Shown here: positions 10,101 to 19,100 of the stretch, piece after piece
Layout: every line of letters begins with the position of its first letter
How positions within the stretch are numbered: the first letter of the stretch is position 1
From: Nephromyces sp. MM_2019
Lineage: Eukaryota > Apicomplexa > Aconoidasida > Nephromycida
NCBI GenBank assembly: GCA_015657535.1
Contig: JADHZB010000635.1
Span: forward strand, 1,619 to 39,255
Direction of reading: 5' to 3'
Length of the DNA: 37,637 nucleotides
Notes under the pieces: model-generated
Databases searched by the model: none
Told to the model about the DNA's origin: nothing
Seen by the model: the letters and a program-made list of their open reading frames with translations, nothing else
Made by a program: the position numbers and the translations under genes

Positions 10101-13100
10101 AAGAGAATTAGTAAAAGAGTGAGGAGATATTGAATGCACTTCCTTTCGTTCGTTCATCGAAGCAGGGGTAAAATTCATGCCAGACCGCGTAGGGCTGATT
10201 GGAGGAGTGCCTATTCTTGAGAATGACTTGTCATACTTCTCAAATATATTCTCCTCCTTGGAATACGTCATCTTGGAAGGCATGTTAAAGGCCTGCTGCA
10301 TGGCCGTGATCGAGTCCTTAAACAGCTGTGCCATTACGGTGTTACATGCAGGGTTGGCGCATTTGTCATGATTTTGAAAACGCCCGTTGAAGTGAGATAA
10401 CGCGGAGCGATATACCTCATCAAAGATTTCGATGTGCCAATTATCCAATCCATCCGCGTCTGTTTTCCCTTCTATAGTGTTTTCATTAAATTCCTCGATG
10501 GGTATTGAACCTCCAATATGCAGCAGTTTCTTTACTCTACTTGAGAATCCCTTCTCAGACCAATTTCTGATCATTTTATCCGTTTGCTGCATGATAGGTC
10601 TCTCACTGCGATGGTACAAATTTCCTTTCAGCTTGGTATATGAGTATCTGTTCATCTCCATCATTGGTACCGTGTGTGCAAGAAAGTTGATCACATTGGT
10701 ATCTGTAAAACTATGCTTTATTTCCTCAGAGAGGGAGCTCTCCAGCACTGCTCGGAGTACAAGGAACAAGTCGGCAACAAATTTGTACTTGACAATTGAG
10801 AACTTTTTTCTAATTCTGTTTACTTGCTTTCATATTATGGCGCAATACGGGGAAAGATAATATTAGCCTCGAGTACAATTTTAAGCAACGTAGAATACTG
10901 CGGCATGCACTCCTGAGATTTAAATTGGCACACAGGTAAAAATGAGGCGTATCCCCAATTTTTTGAATTTTCCAGAGCTTTCGTAATTGCTAAAATCTAG
11001 TGTAGCGAAAACATCCTCATTAGCTTGAAAACTGGATATCTAGAAAAACTAAGCTTGCATTAATAAAGCGCTCGTTCGCACACTTATATTCCATAAAAAA
11101 TAACTACGAATTACGCAGTATCGAGTAGCTTAAGGCGATTTTTAAGTTAAGGGAAAAGCAAGTTTCCGATAATACTGCTGCTGTTCACTGAAGGAGACCT
11201 AATGAATTATTAATAGCTGAAAAAAACTAGTTCGGCGAATAGTGAGACTACCAACCCTACAATCATCATTAAAGGGCTTATGTATAATCTAGCATTTCGA
11301 AGACTTGGAAGCTAGTTTTGGGAAATAAAAAGACTACAAGACTGCGTGCAGGCAGTTTGAAGGTTCTTTGTATAAATTTGTGGCTCGTTCTCTTTAATTT
11401 CTAGCTTTGATGGATGCAATGGTAAGGATTTGTGTAGTAAATACCAATAAAGGCCCAGCATACACACACTGTAACAATGCCGGTATATTTTCCGGGAAAT
11501 AAGCAAGCAATGATACAACATATTGAGGGGTTGTAGTTATCAAAGCGTATCCCTAACCTTTTAGAAAGCAAACTTCACGGAAGATTAAACTGAGTAACTC
11601 AACGCTTATTAGGGAAAATCTATTTTAATTTTTTCCTCCAATGGACTTTCATAAGAAGAAAACATGTTCTTGAGTAAACACTCTATGACTTAATATACAA
11701 CCCACTGGGAGCCTGTTCAAAATTATAGCTGCCGCCACTTAAGAATGCCCGGTGCATGCCTCATTAAACGCACAGGCCACTACACACATTACCTAAAAGT
11801 CAGAAGCTTGACAGGAGCATGCTTTGCCACAAGATATTTATTGCAACCTAAATTTCAGCTTTTCATACAAACAGAAGAGTGTAGTGCGTAAATTAATGGC
11901 TTCCTTTCTTATTATTGCTTTGCTCCTTTGATGGTAATTCTCTTTCTTCGAAAAAATGTGGCATTCTTCTTGTATCATGACCTCAGATATCCAAACATAG
12001 TTACAACCCACATAGTGAATAACAAGTACTATTTTACACTTGACTATAGCAAGTTTTTCTCTCCAAAGCAATTTTTCGTGCTGACTCGCTTTCACCGTTG
12101 TATCAAGAAGCGATACTGCATCTTCGATGAAAAATAGACAGATTTATTGAAGGGCACTTACGTTCAATATTTTCCTCTGCCTTGCCAAACTTCCTTTTGG
12201 CAGCTTTGTGAATCTTCTTTAAGATGCTAGGCACATATTTACTGAGTCCTAGCTTGCCTTGCTTTCTACGTATTCCATATCTTTTTTCGTACCTTTTGGT
12301 GAGCTGCTTTTTTATATATATTCCTAAAGTTCAAAACAAATAATCAAGGTATTGAAGGTGATCGAGTAAGCATTTCTAGATGCTCGGGAGCACACTAAAC
12401 AAGTAAAAGCCTTCGTTCAGAGATAGGTTCCACAAAGCACTGCAGGGAAATCAAAAGAACGGAAACAAATACGCTAGATAAGCTTACAAAAACCGAGTCT
12501 TGTCCACGGAAAATTACATTCAAAGCAAATTTGGTAGTCATCAGGTATAATCGAATAATGCTAAAAAAAGTACACAATAAATGAGATGATCTGACTACAA
12601 GGGATGCCCATTGGCCATGGATTTCTAGCGCATTTTCACGTGCATGCGCACGTGTAGAAAATCCACTTTTGAAGTATAGAAGAGTGTGAATTCACGGACT
12701 ATAAAGGTTTGAATACTAGCGTACCAGCCCGTACGCTCAGACGGCTAGAATGCATGTAAAAAACGCAGCGAATGTTTCAATTCGTACGGTTGACCATCAA
12801 AATATTTCAAAGTTAAATATGTTTATCCCTAAAAAAGGGCTTACATTTTTCGAATATTTAATGGAAAAAGCGCTACTAGTTGAAATTTTTCGCAGGCAAA
12901 TCTTTTTAGTGCACTGTAAACATATGACGAAACCTTTTTTTTCAAATATTAAGGGACAGTTCAACTAGCTTAATCAGCAATGAAGTTGTAAAATTTGCGT
13001 TCTAATTGAATATGGTTACCAGTCGAAAATTAATAACATAAGCGAAAGAAGTACCAATAAGCTTTTATATGTGCTTTGTATAAAACCAAGCGTGGAGCAG

Positions 13101-16100
13101 TAAAATGAAATTTCCCCATAATTTTTCGACGGGAAAATGCGAAGAATATAGCTAAAAAGAGCACCGTAGAAACTAGCGACTACAAGCAGGAAAAAGACAG
13201 CTAAGTCACCATTAACGGCGAAGAAAGTGAGTAAAAAAGAAATCCCGTGTTGCAAAGCTCCTCCAAATCTCTAACGCTTGCTAAAATAACGCAATTTTCA
13301 TTGTAATCCTAAAAAAAACACTTTTTTTTGCGAAACCTGACTTACCAGGAGGTTTTATTAACGAATGCAAGAATATCTCACTGACGTCTTCGGGAGAGAA
13401 GTGAATTTCATGGTTGCGCAGAGAGGCTTTGAATTTAACCACAGACTTTTTAAATGGAAATTGCAAAAACGGCCTCAACAAGTCACCTACAGCATGATGG
13501 AAGTTAACGCCGTTAAAATAGGGGGTCCTCACTGAAGACAAAAAAAATAAATAGTGCGATTACCAACAATCCGAGTCCCAAAGGGCTGAAGCCCATTATA
13601 TTATTAGAAAAGCTGAGTTACCAGGAAATTTTTTTAATTTTTACAATAAAAAAAATTTACACTTATTCCCATGTAAAGCTCAAGTTGCTCTGTAGAGCGC
13701 TGCAATAACCTTTAACCTTCGCAGGATGCTAGATGAGCCACCCAGTAGATTTTCACACAGCCAATAAAATTTCAAAAAATCGAATTATATGCAGCTACTT
13801 CATCTTTTTATAAAACTGAAACTCCAAATTCAGGCCAGCCTATAAGACTAAATCAATTCTCTTGTATATAATGCGAAAGAAAGATTCAACTTTATCTACA
13901 CATGGCATTAGTTTTATATGTCGTGGAACCCCAATTAAGCTCAAAAAATTGTGCCTTCGACTGCAAGCTGCAAGATCTTACTACCAAATCGAGGCTACTA
14001 AAATCGCTTAATCAAAGTTTAGCCTAGCTTAGTTGCCCCTATTGTAAAATCTTAAGCCCAGAAAAAGCAGAAATCTATTGAATTTTTGCCTTCGCTCATA
14101 GAATACAATCACAATTCATACACTAGAATATTATTTTTGCGTAGACTTTTCACAGCTATCCAGAAACCATCAATAACAGTTCCACAAAAATGTGCATGTG
14201 CAAATTTCTAGCTTGCTACGTCTATCAGCGACCTCTATTTCCAACTCTAGGTAGTTACTAGAGGGTAAGTAACAGCTTCATACGCTTAGCTGTATCCTCA
14301 ATTTTTTGGGATGAAATTTTGAGTTGCATAAGGTACAACAATTTTCACCACTTACGCATTTACTTGCAGCGCAAGATAGCTTTTAAAGTTTTTTTTGCAT
14401 ACAATCATGTCAAAAAAAACTTTAAAAAGTCTTATGCTTTACCTGTTCCTTCGAACCTAGCAAGTAAACACAATATTCGAAGGATTTTTGTGAGTAGCTG
14501 TCAAGCCACAGGTATCAAATCAGATATATATAGGTTTTTACCTAATAAATATGCCACTGCGTAAGGAGTGAAAACCTTTGCAGTACGCTTCCGTGGAATA
14601 GACTTCAGCTTTTGAAAAACCTCAGCCATTAGTCCAGGTCTGTCTGCATCATTAATCTTCGCATCTTCAGGATCTAAAGAAGTTTCAAGAATAAAAATTT
14701 TCAAACAAAATCAAAGCGAGAAGTGCAAGTTCAAAAGCCTCCAACTTCAAGTATTCTGGGAAGAAAGACAGCATGAAGATCCAAACTAAAATGGCCAACG
14801 GCATAGAAAAGATCAGCTTCTGATTTTCTCCGAAGCGAGTAAACTCTAGTAGAGCAAACGTTTCAACAAGAAGTGGAAAAAAAGAGATGATTGCTTGAAA
14901 AAAAGGTAAAATATCGTTTTAAAATGCACTCATGTACTTCATATATAAGCTCAGTATTAAGCTGAGGTAATCTGTGTGTTGAATTTTTTAACATCGCTCC
15001 CTGGAAATACTGCAAGTTGAAACTATAAAATAAAAATATAAAGAGAACATCAAAACCTAGCACCCGCATTTTTAGATATGCGTATTCCAGCACACCACAC
15101 ACGCGCAAGTTGTTTAATCCAAGCATTATATAAACTCAAAGCAGAGCACCTAAAACATTTCGCAGCACATTATATTTTATGCTATTACTAGTGACAAAAA
15201 AAAACTTCACTTTTGAAGCTTAAAAAGAAGTCATGTCATGCATTCACTTACAGTAAAATTTCTTAAAGAGGTGTTCAATTTTTCGTTTCCATGGGAAATC
15301 CAGGGTATTAAATTTAGCTATTTCCGAGAACCAGGGATTGAGTAGAACTACGTCAAAAAAAAGTAAACAAAACAGGTTCAACCCAATCAAAATCTCACAA
15401 CGCACAAGCATCTGATCAACAGCAAAAAAAAGGCCTGGGAACCCTAAAAAACTCAAGTGGCGATTACAATAAATTCTGAGAACTTAGGCAACATTCCTTT
15501 AATTAATTTACTTATTCCTGCTGCTTTCACAGCAAAAATTGCGTATTTTTTTTTATATTGAAAGATTTCAAAGGATCACAGATATCCAATTTTTTTACAT
15601 TAAAGAGAATCTAGTTGCCTGCGTTATATCGTTGGCTAATTCTACCATCTATTGCCTGCTGAATGTTTTTGTCACAAAAAACACAAAGTGAGATGGCAGG
15701 GAAAAAAACCTTTCAAAAGAAAAAGCTGGAGAAATTATGTCCAGAGTTATAAACATATGATAAACCGCTTGATTTCTTGAAAAAAAAAATTCAAAAGTTT
15801 ACACACAAATTATGAACGTCATAATATAGGCACGTGCACAAATTCATAGAAAACAATATTTTACATGCTTTGAATGCATCTGTGTAGGACAGAGTCACAA
15901 ATCCAAATAAATCAGCCCATTTTCCTAAACCGTACACACGTGCGAAAAAAGGAAAGGCATAGCACATAAAAAAATACTTTTACTACCGAACTTGTGGCAT
16001 TCGAAGAAGCTTACAAGATAAAATAATTCCCTACAGCATCTAAGCATACCGCTTCACCCTTTAGGTGACATCAAACAGCAGTGTATCATTTTACATAAAC

Positions 16101-19100
16101 CCATACTTTCCTACACTAATACCAAACAATTTATATGCATTTCCCAAAATATATGTTAATGCAATAAAAAGCCTTCAGTAGTATTTCTTTTTTTTTCCTC
16201 GAATGTGCAGGCTGAGCCCTTATAGGCGTTAAAACCACCAACTTACTTTCAAACGATATGCTTATATTAAGAAAATCATTAGTCATAAGTGCTAAAAGCC
16301 ACCAACATGCCTTCAAGCAATATGCTTATATATACTAGAGAATTTCAGGCAGAAAATTAAAAGGATTCAAGAGTGATGTGTTTTTTCCCACATCATCTTG
16401 TTGGAAGGGTGTAGCAGGAGTGGTGTGTTCTCCTTAGTATCTTTTTAGAAGAATATTAGAGCAATATACTTACGCATTATATTCTTAAAATCCTTCGTAA
16501 AGTGTGCTATGTGTGTGACGTGGTGCGTCTGTGGATGGGTGTGTGTTGCTGTGTGTGAAGTGGTTTGTGTGTGCGGTAGCGCGCGCGGATGGGTGTGTCA
16601 GCTGTATTTCCATAAATTTTTATAAAACTTGAGCCGCTGATGGCAAAGAATTCTAGCAAAAGCTTCAATCAACACACAGATCATCACTCTTGGGTTTTAT
16701 CGATAATTACGAGTAGTGCTCACCGCTTTGGTATGCGGCGTTAGAATCCAGGTATACTCCCAAACGCATGTCAATGCTGGGAAAACCATCTGAAACAAAA
16801 ATAGATGAGGGGTCGGAGGTAGGGGGTGGAGGGGGGCAATTCACACCACTTTTACGTCTGAGAGAAAACGTATTGGCAAATCTACGCAAGGAATTGACAA
16901 ATATAAATGAGTCAAAAGTTGATAATATATCTTCTGAATATCAAATGATTACGTTTATACCCAATTAAAAGAAATTACATATAGCCTATTATCTAACGAT
17001 AAAATTAAAAAAAGAAAAATCTCAAAAAATATTAACTATTTCACTGCTAAATAATACCTACTAACTTACACGTAATTATTACTACGTTTGGAAAAAAAGC
17101 ATTCGCACACGAATAATTTTTGTGTGGGGCTAATTTCAAAGTTTTTCCAGGTCTTTAGAGTACAAAAAAAATATGAAAGCAATTCTTCACACTTTGATAT
17201 ATGTAAGGGTGCTATCACTTTGTAGTATTACCCCCTTTTGGTATATTTTTACCGCTTCTAAACGCATACACCTAATTTTTTTCTATAATTACCTGCAAGT
17301 ACCCAATGCCAAGCTATACGCCTATCCTCATTATCCTTGAACTGGTCATAGTTGAACTTGCATGGTCTTCGTTGTAATCCATTAGAAACGATAGGGCAAG
17401 CTGTGAGGAATAAGTGCCCTCTGTAATCTTCCACGGCTGCGTTACTAACGTCAGTATTTTCCTCCTTCAGCACCGCTAGAGATTTGTATTCCACTGTTAT
17501 TGCAGGAAATGCAGGTTTTCTAGCGTGTGTCATTTGTATAGCTTCTCAATACTTTTTTTGGTAAAAACTAACGAAGATCGAGTTTTATAAGGCGAGAAGA
17601 GTCAATGTATAGCTGATGCTATATAAACACCTTCTATAAAGCTATGATTTTATTAATTAATGGTTTTTATATTAAAAAATAAAAAACCAGTAAACTATTT
17701 GTAGGTATTTTTTTACCACCGTAATGCAAGAAAACAGAATGCATAGCCACTCAGCTCTCTTGTATGTGTTTTCTACGGATTTGAGCTATGCTCCTTATTC
17801 ACTACAGAAGTTCCAAAATCGGAGAACAAAAAATTTTTTTTTTCCTCCATTAAACCAAAATTTGCTTTTTTATTCACTATTGTAATAATACACGTATAAC
17901 TAGTATTTCCACAAAAATTAATGGCAGCCAGCTTACCCACGCCATATCATGCTGTTTTCCCACCCAAAACGACGAGTAAACACAATTTTAATTCATATTC
18001 CCCCAATTACTTACATTCTTCTAAAGAATTTAGCAAAGAAAACAGGCCGTTGCACACTAAGAGAGAAGCATCGCGGCATCTTAATTTTGCATCTCTCTCT
18101 TCTGCTGTTTTAGATTTACTAGATTTAGAATTACACATTGAAAAAAGAACTTTTCTTCTTTTCTTTTGGTCTAGGCGCTGCAACTCATCCCAAGAGTAAT
18201 ATGAAATTGACCCTTTTTTTTTATTTGCATAAAAAAATTTATCTGCCTTATAATAAGATAATAGTCCGGTAAGAATCTCTCCCAATGCTAAAAAGTACAA
18301 GGAAAAAAATATTGTAAAGCAGGAAAAGGTAAGCACACAGATATCTTCAGATAGATGATTCACTTGTGCATATCGCGCAGGAAAGGAGCGATCAGGGGAT
18401 AGATAAAAAATAAATCAAATTTTTAGAACCGCAGCTGCACTAGTTTAGCCTCCCATATTATTATCAGTGCAATAATTACAAATTAAGCCTATATACCACT
18501 TGAGGACTGTTAAATATTTTAGTGACAGTGATATTCCTCGAAAAAATATAGTCAAAGTGTAAGTCTAAGCAAGTACTTTTAGATCATAGAAGTTAAGGAA
18601 AAGGCGTTGGAAAAAAAAAATTGAGCCTGTAATCTTTTTTATTATACAAAGTATGCGCGTCACAAATATTCCTTGCTTACAGAATATATTATCGAAACTA
18701 TAAATGCTGATTAAACTAAACCCACAATATATTAACAAAGGAAAAGATCCTTAAAATCAGGATATGCTGTAACATTCCTACACTATACAAGAAAGTTAGT
18801 TCGGAAGTATTGACACAAAGGTTCTTCCAAAGCCCTTTTAATAACAGTATTTACACCAGTATCTTCATCTTTATTATCAGTTTTTACACAAAAAAACACA
18901 CACCACACGCACGGAGCGTGCAAACCACACAAAAAAACATTTTCGCCCACCAAAAATGTTGTCCGAGATAAGGAAACCGTCAAGCCCAAGAGAAAGAGCT
19001 GGATTCGTTTTACTTTCAGCAACTTTCGTCATATCTTTTGTGATTGCTTCCCCTGGGCTAACAGAACATTGCTCAAGTTTCTGTGTTTCCTCTGCCTTGA

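Noticed and set aside
8397..10769. A stand-alone 790-residue gene
   Set aside because: The frame has no ATG near its 5' end and its last four codons follow a gtaagg donor. Both ends are splice boundaries.
11838..12095. 85-codon minus-strand frame as an exon between exons 11 and 12
   Set aside because: No acceptor/donor pair was found that keeps phase with both neighbours. Not excluded, but unsupported.
14863..15126. 87-codon minus-strand frame between exons 7 and 8 as an extra exon
   Set aside because: Exons 7 and 8 already join in phase. Inclusion would need poor splice sites and the text is T-tract derived (LFIFLFYSF).
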